Assembly: GCF_000455265.1 (NCBI RefSeq)
Contig: NZ_HG005139.1
Location: 2,325,480-2,389,479 of the forward strand
From: Paenibacillus antibioticophila
Lineage (GTDB): Bacteria > Bacillota > Bacilli > Paenibacillales > Paenibacillaceae
DNA length: 64,000 nucleotides
Direction of reading: 5' to 3'
Of the stretch, positions 17,311-29,172 are shown one piece after another (position 1 is the stretch's first letter; every line of letters starts with the position of its first letter). Below the pieces are notes generated by a model. That model saw nothing but the letters and a program-made list of their open reading frames with translations, was not told the origin of the DNA and did no database searches. A program made the position numbers and the translations under genes.

Positions 17311-17754
17311 TTATCTATTAGCTTTCAGATGTTGAAGTAAAGCCATCATCCCCATCTCATATCCATAAGCTCCGAATCCCGCAATCTGCCCAACCGCAAT
17401 CGGTGCGATGACCGAATGGTGGCGGAAGCTCTCACGGGCATGGATATTAGACAGATGCACCTCGACTGTCGGTATCGCTACCGTTGTGAGTGCATCTCTC
17501 AACGCATAGCTGTAATGAGTCAATGCGCCAGGGTTGATCAGAATGCCGTCACAGGCTCCATATGCCTCATGAATCTTATCAATTAAATAACCCTCATGAT
17601 TGGATTGGAATAGCTGAAGCTCAATGCTCTCAGCCTCGGCCAACTTTTGCAGCCTGTCCTCAATCGCTCCGAGTCCCACTGAGCCGTATATTGCAGGCTC
17701 TCGCACCCCAAGCATATTCAAATTTGGACCATTTAACACCAGGATGCGGATCAT
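17311..17754 (-). CDS. aroQ: Type II 3-dehydroquinate dehydratase
   Basis: Converts 3-dehydroquinate to 3-dehydroshikimate in the shikimate pathway. The 147 aa product keeps [17 protein letters not shown] (catalytic Arg/Tyr loop), [15 protein letters not shown], and [16 protein letters not shown] with the catalytic histidine. The ATG ending at 17754 is nine bases inside the longest frame and has GAAGGGTG upstream. It precedes the peptidase gene by 14 bases and is likely in one operon with it and efp. Confidence 0.96.
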   Translation of the reverse strand: MIRILVLNGPNLNMLGVREPAIYGSVGLGAIEDRLQKLAEAESIELQLFQSNHEGYLIDKIHEAYGACDGILINPGALTHYSYALRDALTTVAIPTVEVHLSNIHARESFRHHSVIAPIAVGQIAGFGAYGYEMGMMALLQHLKANR

Positions 17755-17878
17755 ACTGCTCACCCTTCCCTTTTAAGAAGTTGTTCAATGGGCTGGGAAC
17801 CGGCTGATTGAACATCAACAGTAAAAATAACCAAAAGTTATTTTACCATAGAAACAAGAGAATTGAGAAGCACTTTGT

Positions 17879-18373
17879 CTACTCCAAGGCCCGCTCCGGC
17901 TCGCGATTTCTTTCGTCAGTAAATTCCTCTGCCGTAGAATACCCGATAAATAATCCCCACAATAAATAGAGACAGAATTCGCTGAACAGCGTATCAAAGG
18001 ACAACTGAGACTCCGGCGCCGTAATCTGCGCCAACGGACCGATCACAACAAAGATTAGCATCCACCATACAATCCCATATACTAGCCCTGGAAAAGGTCC
18101 TCTCAGCTTTCGAAAAGTCAGCGTGTAAACGAGGGTCGCCACAATGGAAAACAGGATGAACGACAGCCATCCCACATAGTATCCTGGCTGGGTATTCAAG
18201 AAGCTGTGCTTGAAGAACGGCTCCACCAGAAAGCCAGGTATCACGGTGGTGAATCTCAAATAATAAAACAGTCCCTTGACCCCTCCCCAGATCAATCCGG
18301 CAAAAAAGCCGATCATAATCGAAAAGCCCAACAGATTCGTCCTCTTGCTCTTCCTTTTTTTCGGGTTCTTCAT
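17879..18373 (-). CDS. yqhR: YqhR-like membrane protein
   Basis: About 164 aa with four hydrophobic segments and basic N-terminal residues (MKNPKKRKSKRTN). It corresponds by position (beside aroQ and divergent from yqhQ) and topology to YqhR, a conserved membrane protein of unknown function. The ATG at 18373 is chosen; a longer frame to 18397 exists. Confidence 0.8.
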   Translation of the reverse strand: MKNPKKRKSKRTNLLGFSIMIGFFAGLIWGGVKGLFYYLRFTTVIPGFLVEPFFKHSFLNTQPGYYVGWLSFILFSIVATLVYTLTFRKLRGPFPGLVYGIVWWMLIFVVIGPLAQITAPESQLSFDTLFSEFCLYLLWGLFIGYSTAEEFTDERNREPERALE

Positions 18374-18520
18374 AGTGCGATCGCCCTTTCCTTGCAAGTC
18401 GTATCATTCATTGCTAGTATGCGCAAATCGAAAAAGACTAATCAAACTAGAATTTGACCGTAAAGTTCGTTACAATGTAATTATTCTATGAAAACCAACA
18501 CTCCTAGGAAGGTGAATTTA

Positions 18521-19525
18521 TTGTCAGAGCAATCTGTACCTAATATATATGGCGGTCAAGCCGTCATGGAGGGCGTTATGTTCGGCGGCAAGCACGTGAA
18601 TGTTACGGCTGTGCGCCGCAAGAACGGTGAAATTACATTTCTCGAAGTACCGAAACAGGATAAGCCATGGGTGAAAAATTTGCGTAAGATTCCTTTTTTG
18701 CGGGGGATTGTCAGTATTATTGATTCCAGTGCGAAAGGATCCAAGCATCTGAACTATTCGGCCGAGGCGATGGCCGATGACGAGCTTGAACCGGAGGAAC
18801 GTGCCAGACAGAAGGAGAAGGAGCAATCCGGATGGTCGTTATCCATGATTATCGGAGTCGCTGCCGTAGGTGTCTTGTCCTTTATTTTTGGCAAGCTGAT
18901 CTTCACGCTGGTTCCTGCCATTGTAGAACAGTATCTATTCCAGAATGCATTTGGCAGCCAATCACTGCATAGTCTTGTTGAAGGGCTTATCAAGGTTATC
19001 TTCTTGCTTGTCTACCTGTGGATCATGTCCCAGACGCCGATTATCAAGCGCTTGTTTCAGTATCACGGCGCAGAGCACAAAGTGATCAGCGCCTATGAGG
19101 CCGGTGAAGAATTGACCCCTGCCAATGTGCAAAAATATAGCCGACTTCACTACCGTTGCGGCAGCAGCTTTATCATTTTAACCGTCATCGTCGGCATTAT
19201 CCTTTACTCGCTGCCGATATTCAGTTGGGATTCCTTGTGGGAACGGGTTTACATCCGGTTGCTGCTGCTCCCGCTAGTCATCGGAATTTCCTTTGAATTG
19301 CTCCGGTTAACGAATGCGGTAAGAGATATTCCGGTTCTGCGTATTCTGGGTTACCCCGGGCTTTGGCTTCAACTGCTTACAACCAAGGAGCCCCACGATG
19401 ATCAAGTAGAGGTCTCCATCGCTTCGTTCAATCGGATGCGTGAACTGGATGCCATCGTCGAGAAACAGGGAACACTGGTTGATAACGTTTCTGCCCCTTC
19501 TTCACTTGATCCTGTGAAAGGATGA
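18521..19525 (+). CDS. yqhQ: DUF1385 membrane protein YqhQ
   Basis: A DUF1385 protein of about 334 aa. The N-terminal motif is YGGQAVMEGVMFGGKH; four or five membrane segments follow, with a conserved QYHGAEHKVISAYEAG motif between them. The function is unknown; conservation of charged and histidine motifs suggests an enzyme or transporter-like role. I prefer the TTG at 18521, six bases after AGGAAGGTG; an in-frame ATG at 18488 would add eleven residues. First of two plus-strand genes, divergent from yqhR. Confidence 0.88.
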   Translation: MSEQSVPNIYGGQAVMEGVMFGGKHVNVTAVRRKNGEITFLEVPKQDKPWVKNLRKIPFLRGIVSIIDSSAKGSKHLNYSAEAMADDELEPEERARQKEKEQSGWSLSMIIGVAAVGVLSFIFGKLIFTLVPAIVEQYLFQNAFGSQSLHSLVEGLIKVIFLLVYLWIMSQTPIIKRLFQYHGAEHKVISAYEAGEELTPANVQKYSRLHYRCGSSFIILTVIVGIILYSLPIFSWDSLWERVYIRLLLLPLVIGISFELLRLTNAVRDIPVLRILGYPGLWLQLLTTKEPHDDQVEVSIASFNRMRELDAIVEKQGTLVDNVSAPSSLDPVKG

Positions 19526-19532
19526 TAATGAC

Positions 19533-19868
19533 ATGAAAAAACAGTCCCTTCTATTATGGATTTTAGGCATCCTGTCCGTGATTGGCATTTTAGCTGGACT
19601 GTTTGGGTACGGTCGTCAGATCCGGCTTATGGATTTTCTTATTCCGATCATTCTGATAGCGGTCATCTTCTTCCTCTACAGGTTTCCTCCCGGCAAAGCG
19701 CGGAAGCGAAGCCCCAAGATCAAGCCATCGGCCAGAACGATGGCCAAGGTTGCTCAGGCCAAGCGGGGGAATACCTCTGCTGCCAAGAAGCGGAAGTCGT
19801 ACCCTTTTCAAGTCATCGAAGGGAATAAAGGCAAGAAATCAGATGATGATGTGCCAAAGTATCATTAA
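19533..19868 (+). CDS. YqhP-like small membrane protein
   Basis: A 111 aa protein with two N-terminal hydrophobic segments (about residues 7-25 and 32-50) and a strongly basic C-terminal tail rich in Lys and Arg. It starts seven bases after yqhQ with AAAGGATG upstream. Position fits the yqhP slot of B. subtilis. Function unknown. Confidence 0.7.
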   Translation: MKKQSLLLWILGILSVIGILAGLFGYGRQIRLMDFLIPIILIAVIFFLYRFPPGKARKRSPKIKPSARTMAKVAQAKRGNTSAAKKRKSYPFQVIEGNKGKKSDDDVPKYH

Positions 19869-19896
19869 TCGATCAAGTCAGACCAGCTTCTTCATA

Positions 19897-20864
19897 CTAA
19901 ATCTTAAGAGCCTGCTGATACTTTATGAACTGCTCCTCGTAGTACTGGACACTCCAGTCTTCGAAGAAGCGGTCTCCGGATCTTACACCGGATTCATAAA
20001 GCAGCAGGCTTTCTTCACGACTGAGGTCAAATTGTGTGGTGGATATGCCGAGCGTAGGGATTTTGATGGTACGATATCGATTGGACTGTTCGATGTATCG
20101 CTCATCGTGTGCGGAGAGCATGGTCTCTACTAAGGCTTGCAGCATAGAGAACGGCCCCTGAATGATATGCGGTTTATCAGAGTTCTTTCCGACCATTTGA
20201 AAGCCGACTGTTGGAATCATTTTTTTCGAGACCCGGAAACGGAGCGATCAAATATCCACAATGGCAAGTTGCTTAGCAATCCGCCGTCAACGATATGCAG
20301 GAACTGGTCCGAGAACCTCTTTCTTTTGCTTATACTCGACGGCAGCCGAAGCAGCACCGGATCGAAAAAGTAGGGGATGCTGCAGCTCATACGGATAGCT
20401 CGAGCCACTTCAAACGACTCCGGCCGAATCCCCAATTTGGCCAGGTCATCAGGCAGTACAAGAATTTTGCCGCTTGTAATATCCGAAGCAATAACCTTGA
20501 GCTTGCCTTTAGGCAAATCGGCGAATGTGCGAACCCCCTTTTGCTGGAGAAGTTGCCTAACCCAATGTTCAAGCGCTTCTCCGGAATAGAGCCCCTTCTT
20601 TAGCATCACCCGAATGGCAGGCCCGATCAGCGCCAAATTAAAGATAGGCGATCTTTTCAGAAAGCTGGCAAAGGAAGTGGCAATGATTAGCTCCTTCATC
20701 TCCTCCGCCCTATAGCCCGCAGCAATCATGGCCGCAATGATGGAACCGGACGAGGTGCCTGCGACCTGATGAAATTCCGCACCGTATTTTTCAGCCGCAC
20801 GAACCGCACCGGCTAGCGAGATTCCCTTTACCCCGCCGCCTTGGAATACTCCGTTAATCTGCAT
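19897..20864 (-). pseudogene. Patatin-like phospholipase (YqhO-like), split by a frameshift at A7
   Basis: Two overlapping frames together encode one patatin-like acyl hydrolase. The first (20217-20864, 215 aa) has the oxyanion motif GGGVKG, nucleophile GTSSG and the catalytic DGG. The second (19897-20220, 107 aa) carries the usual C-terminal region starting IPTVGFQMVG. They meet at CGA followed by seven A and then TGA; one more A would join them into about 322 aa. This may be a genuine frameshift, a sequencing error, or slippage at the A run. All catalytic residues lie in the first part, so a truncated enzyme could retain activity. It converges on the YqhP-like gene. Confidence 0.85.
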
Positions 20865-20935
20865 AAAAAACCCCCATCCCCATACACAAGTCTAATGCTT
20901 ATGTATGTTGACGGAGGTTGTATATATGCTGAAAA

Positions 20936-22561
20936 CTAATGAGTGCGGTAATAGTCTGTTAGCCGTTGAATAATTCCAAGAGGGTTTCTTCTCAAGTCCT
21001 TCGCACTAAAGAAAATACTGCCTGAGATTCCGGAGTTGCTGCGGTTATATTCCAGTTGAGAAATAATCTCTCCCGCACTGTCCCATCCGATCTCCGGCGT
21101 GGCCAGCTTATAAGGAGCGTGACCGATATACAGCTTGACCTGGGTTCCTCTTACTTCATTCGCCCACCAGTCAGCCAGGATGTCATAGCGAACCTCCTGC
21201 CTGGACATGCTCCAGTAAATCTGCGGTACGACATAGTCAATCCATTCATGCTTGATCCATGCGCGGACATCGGCATAGGTGCTGTCATAGGCTGTAATGC
21301 CTGCCTTCGTATCCGATCCGGTCAGATCACTGCTTTTATTCCGCCAGACGCCAAACGGGCTGATGCCGTAAGCCGCATCGGGCTTGGCCTGATGAATGGC
21401 TTCTCCCAGCTCCTGAACGAATGAATTAATGTTGCTTCGCCGCCAATCGCCTTTATTACTTATCTTGTTCGGGTTGTACAGCTTGAAGGTCGCATCATCG
21501 CTAAACTGGGACTTCGTTGTTTCTCCGGTTGGATAGAAGTAGTCATCCAGATGCACGCCATCGATATCATAGCCGTTGACAACCTCCATAATGGCCTCGA
21601 TGATATGGGAACGGGCCTCTGGAATACCAGGATTGATGTACATTTTCCCGCCGAATGTAACGATCCAGTCCTTGTGGGCATTCGCCACATGATTGGCCGG
21701 CAGCTTGCTTGCATCACTTCCGGTGCTCGCCCGGAACGGGTTAAACCATGCATGGAACTGTATCCCTCTGCGGTGAGTCTCTTCAATCATGAACGCAAGC
21801 GGATCATAGCCTGGATCCTTCCCTGCAGCACCTGTCAGATAAGTACTCCACGGCACCAGCTTGGACGGGTATAGACTGTCCGCAGCCGGCCTTACCTGAA
21901 CGAATACCGCATTGATGCCCATGGCTTCTACCTCGTCCAGCAGCTGGATGTATTCCTGCTTCTGCTTTTCGATCTGCCCGTAAGATGCTTTACTTGGCCA
22001 GTCCAGATTTGAAACGGAGGATATCCATACTCCTCTCATCTCCTGATCCGCCGAGGGTGAAGTAACCGTTCCAGCACCGCTTCCTGGCTGCGGCGGCAAG
22101 ACGACCGCGTCTCCATTTGAAGACTCCGTGGTAAGGGTGATGGTCTTTGCAGCGGAATTCCAAATGACACTTAATCCGAGCTGCTCGCTCACAAACCGGA
22201 GCGGAACCATGGTCCTTCCATTGATATTCTCCACAGATACGTCCAGGGAAATGTCATTGCCATCCACCCGGGCGGTGTTGCTTCCCATGACAAGAATTAA
22301 TTCGTGTTCTTCCTTTTGGATTGTCGCGCTCTTCGCCGTGGAAGACCAGGTTACATGAGCGCCCAGACTTTCGCTGATAATGCGAAGCGGGACCATCGTT
22401 ACATTTTCTTTAGCCTTGACGTATGGAGGAGTATCACTCTGCAAAATGCTTCCATCCAGGAAAATAGTAATTTGATCCCCGCTCTCGGCCTTGGCGCTGC
22501 CGCCTGGCCAGATCAGCATCAGAATCAGCAGAGGAATCATCCATGCTCGTAAAAATTTCAT
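20936..22561 (-). CDS. Secreted family 10-like glycosidase (DUF187/GHL10) with stalk domains
   Basis: A 541 aa exported protein. A signal peptide (about residues 1-25, ending GGSAKAE) is followed by a copper-amine-oxidase N-terminal-like stalk region (about 30-150), a linker, and a GHL10 domain starting EMRGVWISSVSNLDWPSK (about 175-535). Related YngK proteins are putative cell-wall or polysaccharide glycosidases; the substrate cannot be told from sequence. The stalk domain is common in Paenibacillus secreted proteins. It lies downstream of mntR but is separated by a terminator, so it is probably transcribed alone. Confidence 0.88.
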   Translation of the reverse strand: MKFLRAWMIPLLILMLIWPGGSAKAESGDQITIFLDGSILQSDTPPYVKAKENVTMVPLRIISESLGAHVTWSSTAKSATIQKEEHELILVMGSNTARVDGNDISLDVSVENINGRTMVPLRFVSEQLGLSVIWNSAAKTITLTTESSNGDAVVLPPQPGSGAGTVTSPSADQEMRGVWISSVSNLDWPSKASYGQIEKQKQEYIQLLDEVEAMGINAVFVQVRPAADSLYPSKLVPWSTYLTGAAGKDPGYDPLAFMIEETHRRGIQFHAWFNPFRASTGSDASKLPANHVANAHKDWIVTFGGKMYINPGIPEARSHIIEAIMEVVNGYDIDGVHLDDYFYPTGETTKSQFSDDATFKLYNPNKISNKGDWRRSNINSFVQELGEAIHQAKPDAAYGISPFGVWRNKSSDLTGSDTKAGITAYDSTYADVRAWIKHEWIDYVVPQIYWSMSRQEVRYDILADWWANEVRGTQVKLYIGHAPYKLATPEIGWDSAGEIISQLEYNRSNSGISGSIFFSAKDLRRNPLGIIQRLTDYYRTH

Positions 22562-22645
22562 CAGTTACCTCCATTGTGTAGATTAGACAAACTGCCCTAT
22601 GTCAATGTAAACGACATTTACGGGTAAAGAGTTGCGGAAAATGAG

Positions 22646-22672
22646 CAAAATAAAACCCCGCATCGCGGGGAA
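22646..22672 (-). terminator. Terminator after mntR
   Basis: CCCCGCGATGCGGGG followed on the minus strand by TTTTATTTTG, about 20 bases after the mntR stop. Confidence 0.88.
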
Positions 22673-22693
22673 TTGCTCTTTATTTCATTTACC

Positions 22694-23119
22694 TCAGGCA
22701 TCGCCAAGCAGTTCCTGACTGACACTTCTTAATTCTGTAACCCGGGCTTCATCGCGCTTGAAGTACTCTACCAGAGAAGCAATGCAAGTAATGGAGTCCC
22801 AGCTCAGATGGTGCTCGATTCCTTCCACGTCCTTATAGATATTGTCCTGATCGACGCCGATCAGTTCAAGGAATTCTTCCAATAAATCATGGCGGTCTAC
22901 AAGGCGTTTTCCGATCTTCTTCCCTTTATTAGTTAGAACAAGACCTCTGTATTTTTCATAGATGAGATATTCATCCTTGTCCAGCTTCTGGATCATCTTG
23001 GTGACCGATGAGGGATGAACCTCCAGCCCTTCAGCGATATCGGAAACCCGGGCATAGCCCTTCTCATCAATCAATTTGTAAATACGCTCCAAATAATCTT
23101 CCATACTGGGCGTTGGCAT
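22694..23119 (-). CDS. mntR: Manganese-responsive DtxR-family regulator MntR
   Basis: A Mn2+-activated repressor of manganese uptake genes. The 141 aa product opens [16 protein letters not shown], has a winged helix-turn-helix (about residues 20-65) and the metal-binding/dimerisation domain with conserved His and Glu residues (EGIEHHLSW). The start at 23119 gives the same length as B. subtilis MntR and has AAAGAGG upstream; the longer frame to 23188 is rejected. It lies downstream of ccdA on the same strand, with its own terminator. Confidence 0.93.
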   Translation of the reverse strand: MPTPSMEDYLERIYKLIDEKGYARVSDIAEGLEVHPSSVTKMIQKLDKDEYLIYEKYRGLVLTNKGKKIGKRLVDRHDLLEEFLELIGVDQDNIYKDVEGIEHHLSWDSITCIASLVEYFKRDEARVTELRSVSQELLGDA

Positions 23120-23249
23120 ATACTGAAAACCTCTTTTCTCTGAGCTTTCGCGGAACTCATATCCAAAATGAACCGCATTCTGTACCAAGTCTTACTAGTT
23201 AATGATACATGTTAGGCTCGTCTGTTGGCAAGTTAACCCGCTCACGAAG

Positions 23250-23963
23250 TTAGAATTTCAGCCACTCCGGCGTAATCTGCTGCAGCCAGATCGTGATTTG
23301 GGCCATCTTATTCGTAAAGAGAAGAACACCCATCAGCAGCATGAGAGCCCCGCCAATTTTCATGATCAAGCCGGAATATTTCAAAATCCATTTGGTGGAG
23401 CCGATAAAAAACGCCAGCACGAAAAAAGGGAGCGCGAAGCCTGCAGAATAAGCGGTAATCAATCCTAACCAAGCCCCTGGTTCACTTGCAGCAAGCGCTA
23501 TAATGGCGGCAAGAATCGGCCCTACGCACGGAGACCAGCCTGCCGAAAATCCAATACCGAACACAAAAGAGCTTATGTATCCTGAAGGCTTGAACTTCAG
23601 ATTCAGCTTGCGTTCCCTAAGTAAAAATCCCGGTTGAAAGATTCCAAGTAAAAATAGACCCATTAATATAATTAGAATAGCCGATAATTGGCGGATCAAG
23701 GTCCGGTAGTTATTGAACAACTCCCCGAAGAGTCCTGCTCCAAAGCCAAGCGTGTAGAACACCACCGAGAAACCAAGAATAAAGGCCAGCGTATGGGTCA
23801 GCGTGCGGAAGCGCACTTCCTTTTTGTGCTGCTCGGTCTTCAGCGTCTGGACGGACATTCCGGTAATATAAGACAGATAAGAAGGATATAACGGCAAGCA
23901 GCAGGGGGAGATAAAGGACGCTACCCCGGCTCCAAAGGCAACCATGATATTGATGTCAGCCAT
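23250..23963 (-). CDS. ccdA: Cytochrome c biogenesis protein CcdA
   Basis: A six-helix membrane protein, 237 aa, that carries reducing equivalents across the membrane for cytochrome c maturation and, in Bacillus, endospore formation. It has the paired cysteine segments FISPCCLPLYPSYLSY and GFSAGWSPCVGPILAA. It starts 27 bases after znuB, in the same direction, so it may be part of the zinc operon. An alternative electron partner cannot be ruled out. Confidence 0.92.
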   Translation of the reverse strand: MADINIMVAFGAGVASFISPCCLPLYPSYLSYITGMSVQTLKTEQHKKEVRFRTLTHTLAFILGFSVVFYTLGFGAGLFGELFNNYRTLIRQLSAILIILMGLFLLGIFQPGFLLRERKLNLKFKPSGYISSFVFGIGFSAGWSPCVGPILAAIIALAASEPGAWLGLITAYSAGFALPFFVLAFFIGSTKWILKYSGLIMKIGGALMLLMGVLLFTNKMAQITIWLQQITPEWLKF

Positions 23964-23990
23964 GTGAACCTCCGCGACTCTATTTTTGCA

Positions 23991-24794
23991 TCAGGTAGTG
24001 AATCCTCGCTTGCCGACCAAGGTAAGAATCAGCATAGCAATCAGCAGCAATACAATCGTAGCGCCAGGAGCAAGGTTCCAGACTCCGGCAATAACAAGCC
24101 CGGCAACGACCGCAATCTCAGCGATAATAACAGAGAATACCACCGACTGCTTGAAGCTTCTGGCGATAATAAGACTGCATGCCGCCGGAATCGTCAGAAG
24201 TGCGGACACCAGCAACGCACCGACAATCTTGATCGCTGTACTGATCACCAGGGCGGTCATAACCGTGATGATCATATTCAACAGCTTGACCGGAAGTCCG
24301 CTGACCGCTGCCGCGTCCTCCTCGAAGGACAACAGGAACAGTTCTTTAAAGAATATGAAGACCGTGACGGCAACCAGAACCGTAACCGCTCCAACAACAT
24401 ACAGATCCGTCATATCCAGGGTATAAATACTCCCGAACAAATAGCCAACTACATCATTATTGTAACCCATCCCGAGCGTAAAGAACAATGAAGCTAACGC
24501 TACTCCGCCCGCCATGATCACTGCAATCGACAACTCTGCATAGCCTTTATATGCCTTGCGGAGCTTCTCAATGGCAAAGGAGGCGAGCACGGCGAATATA
24601 ATGCCCATTCCGATCGGATATACGCCGGTCAAAAATCCCAGAGCAACCCCCGCTATCGTAACATGAGCCAAAGTATCGCCAATCATAGACAGGCGGCGCA
24701 ATACAAGAAAAATGCCGATCAGGGGTGCCGTTAACCCGATCAGCAGACCTCCTGCCAGTGCGCGTTGAAAGAAATCCGCAGTAATAATCTCCAA
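23991..24794 (-). CDS. znuB: Zinc ABC transporter, permease
   Basis: Membrane subunit of a high-affinity zinc importer, 267 aa with about eight hydrophobic segments, of the ABC-3 metal permease family (GLTAPLIGIFLVLRRLSMIGD near the N-terminus). The start is a TTG about nine bases after AGGAG. It is preceded by the ATPase gene (23 bases) and the His-rich binding protein, so zinc is the likely substrate. Confidence 0.92.
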   Translation of the reverse strand: MEIITADFFQRALAGGLLIGLTAPLIGIFLVLRRLSMIGDTLAHVTIAGVALGFLTGVYPIGMGIIFAVLASFAIEKLRKAYKGYAELSIAVIMAGGVALASLFFTLGMGYNNDVVGYLFGSIYTLDMTDLYVVGAVTVLVAVTVFIFFKELFLLSFEEDAAAVSGLPVKLLNMIITVMTALVISTAIKIVGALLVSALLTIPAACSLIIARSFKQSVVFSVIIAEIAVVAGLVIAGVWNLAPGATIVLLLIAMLILTLVGKRGFTT

Positions 24795-24817
24795 TAGTCA
24801 CATCTCCTAATACCGGT

Positions 24818-25576
24818 TTAGAGAATCGAATGCTGCAGTCCGGGAATCACGCAGTCCTGCTCGTGCGAATGACGGGCATAAAATTTAATGCTTCCGTAAG
24901 TATCTCGAGGTTCTTTTCCCAGCTTGCCCTCGATCATCTCGATATCATGGGAGACCATCAGGAAGGTCATCTGATGATGGGCATGCATATGGAAGATCAA
25001 ATCAAAGAAATCCGCCTGGGTCTGCGCATCAATACCAACCGTAGGCTCATCCAGAATGAGCAAATCCGGCTGATTGATCAACGCACGGGCCAGAAATACA
25101 CGCTGCTGCTGTCCGCCGGATAATTGCCCGATTCGTTTACTCGCCAGATCACTGATATGCATGACTTCCATTGCCTCAGCCAGCTTGCGCCGGTCCTCCT
25201 GATGGACTCTCTTAAAAATCTTCTTGTTGCTATACAATCCAGACAGAACTACTTCCTGTACTGTAGCCGGAAAGAGCGGATTAAAGGCATTCTTCTGCGG
25301 CACATAGCCGATCCGCTCCCAATCCCGAAAGCTCCGTACCGGCTGCCCGAACAGCATGATCTCCCCATGGGTCGGCCGAAGCAGACCAACAATCATCTTC
25401 AGTAGCGTGGTCTTTCCTGCGCCATTGGAGCCGATGATCCCGACGAAGTCTCGTTCCTTGACAACCAGGTTCAATCCTGAAATGACCTGCTGGTCCTGAT
25501 AAGCGAACGAAACCTGATTCAATTCAATAATATGTTGATGACATGCTTCTCCTATAACTCTGGTAAGGGATGTCAT
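24818..25576 (-). CDS. znuC: Zinc ABC transporter, ATP-binding protein
   Basis: ATPase subunit, 252 aa. Walker A is GSNGAGKTTLLK, the signature LSGGQQQRVFLARAL, Walker B LLILDEPTVGID, and the switch histidine is in MVSHD. It belongs to the metal-type ABC ATPases and lies between the genes for the binding protein and permease. GGAAGGATGG lies upstream of the ATG. Confidence 0.94.
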   Translation of the reverse strand: MTSLTRVIGEACHQHIIELNQVSFAYQDQQVISGLNLVVKERDFVGIIGSNGAGKTTLLKMIVGLLRPTHGEIMLFGQPVRSFRDWERIGYVPQKNAFNPLFPATVQEVVLSGLYSNKKIFKRVHQEDRRKLAEAMEVMHISDLASKRIGQLSGGQQQRVFLARALINQPDLLILDEPTVGIDAQTQADFFDLIFHMHAHHQMTFLMVSHDIEMIEGKLGKEPRDTYGSIKFYARHSHEQDCVIPGLQHSIL

Positions 25577-25611
25577 AAAGGTCCCATCCTTCCTGCTGAA
25601 AATCCCATCCT

Positions 25612-26631
25612 TTATTGTAGAGCGAGCTTGAGATTTTGCAAGTTCTTTTCCATTAATGTGAAATAGTTGTCCCCGGCCTTCTCCTGCTCCTTCGTCAAGC
25701 CTTCCACCGGATTCAGCACCATAGTCTCTACTCCTGCTTCAGACGCCAGTGTCTTTGCGAGGCGATCGGATACCAGTTCTTCAAAGAAAATGTATTGGAT
25801 ACCCTCTTCCTTCACCAGCTTCGACAGCTTGACCAGATCCTGTCCGCGCGGCTCGGCATCCGGAGACAATCCCATAATCGCATGCTGCGTCAGGCCATAA
25901 TCACGGCATAGGTAGCCAAACGCCTGATGGGATACAACAATTTCCTTCTTGGACATGCCTTCCAGCTCCGAAGTGAATTTGGCATCCAGCGCATCCAGCT
26001 TCTCAGTCAATTCCTTATATCTGGCCTCATAGTTCGCTTGATGAGCAGGGTCCGCTTCAATAAAGCTGTTCTTCATATTCTCTGCCATAATCTTTGCCGA
26101 TTTGGGACTAACCCAGGTATGCGGATCAATATGGGTAGCAGCATGGTCATGGTCATGCTCTTCATTACCCGCTTCGTGCCCGTGATCCTCATCATGTTCC
26201 TCTTCAGCAGCCTCTCCGTGCCCATGGCCGTCATCCTCGTCGGTATAGATCAGCTCGATCCCTTGAGACACCTCGACCGTCTTCACTGTACTGTCATTGC
26301 CCAAGCCCTTGAGAAAATTCGGTACCCAGCCTTCAAGGCCGGCACCATTATAGAAAAACAGCTGCGCTTTCGATGTATTTAAAATGTCCTGACTCCGCGG
26401 AGTCCAATCATGCGGTTCAACGCCGGTTGGGAGCAGATTAATGACGTTAGCCTCCTCTCCTCCGATTGCCTTAGCAAATTCGTAGATCGGATAGAAGCTC
26501 GTGACAACATTCACCTTGCCTTCCACAATTCCATTAGCTTGACCCTTCCCGCATCCTGCCAGCAGAAGCAGCATCGCTAATCCCAGTATCAGTATGCTTG
26601 CACTTCCTTGTATATAATGCCTTTTACGCAT
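25612..26631 (-). CDS. znuA: Zinc ABC transporter, substrate-binding lipoprotein
   Basis: A 339 aa cluster A-I metal-binding protein. A lipobox (LLLLAGC, cysteine at about residue 27) anchors it to the outer face of the membrane. Residues about 130-170 form a His/Asp/Glu-rich loop (e.g. DDGHGHGEAAEEEHDEDHGH), typical of zinc-specific members. Metal-ligand histidines occur in PHDWTP, THIDPHTW and VSHQAFGYL. First gene of a znuA-znuC-znuB-ccdA run, with a Zur-type box upstream. Confidence 0.94.
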   Translation of the reverse strand: MRKRHYIQGSASILILGLAMLLLLAGCGKGQANGIVEGKVNVVTSFYPIYEFAKAIGGEEANVINLLPTGVEPHDWTPRSQDILNTSKAQLFFYNGAGLEGWVPNFLKGLGNDSTVKTVEVSQGIELIYTDEDDGHGHGEAAEEEHDEDHGHEAGNEEHDHDHAATHIDPHTWVSPKSAKIMAENMKNSFIEADPAHQANYEARYKELTEKLDALDAKFTSELEGMSKKEIVVSHQAFGYLCRDYGLTQHAIMGLSPDAEPRGQDLVKLSKLVKEEGIQYIFFEELVSDRLAKTLASEAGVETMVLNPVEGLTKEQEKAGDNYFTLMEKNLQNLKLALQ

Positions 26632-26662
26632 ATTGGTTCTCTCCTTTTATCTCTTAAGCAAT

Positions 26663-26689
26663 TAATCGTAATGATTACTAATACGATTA
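26663..26689. promoter_or_regulatory. Zur-type operator upstream of znuA
   Basis: A near palindrome TCGTAATGATTACTAATACGA lies 32-58 bases upstream of the znuA ATG. It resembles the B. subtilis Zur box (AAATCGTAATNATTACGATTT) in both half sites. Fur or PerR binding is less likely given the target genes. Confidence 0.8.
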
Positions 26690-26723
26690 TAGAGATCACC
26701 ATCTGCCCTGTCAACCTTAATTC

Positions 26724-26790
26724 TATGCAAATTGAACTAATGATTCTACATTGGAGGCAACGAGTGAAGTGTTCTTACGATCGCTGTTGT
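26724..26790. repeat. Palindromic repeat, truncated left part
   Basis: Begins TATGCAAATTGAACTAATGA and reaches the inner GGCAACGAGTGAAGTGTTC and CGATCGCTGTTGT, then stops at the metG terminator. About 67 bp of the left half of the family are present. Confidence 0.78.
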
Positions 26791-26797
26791 GAAAATA

Positions 26798-26840
26798 AAC
26801 CCGAAGACAAGGGATGCGGATCGCACCCTTGCCTCCGGGC
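26798..26840 (-). terminator. Terminator after metG
   Basis: A long imperfect stem (CCCGGAGGCAAGGGTGCG with CGCATCCCTTGTCTTCGGG) followed by TTTATTTTC on the minus strand, just after the metG stop. Confidence 0.85.
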
Positions 26841-26854
26841 AGCTTATAACAACC

Positions 26855-29150
<2,296 letters not shown>

Positions 29151-29172
29151 TTAAGAAACTCCTCACAACATG

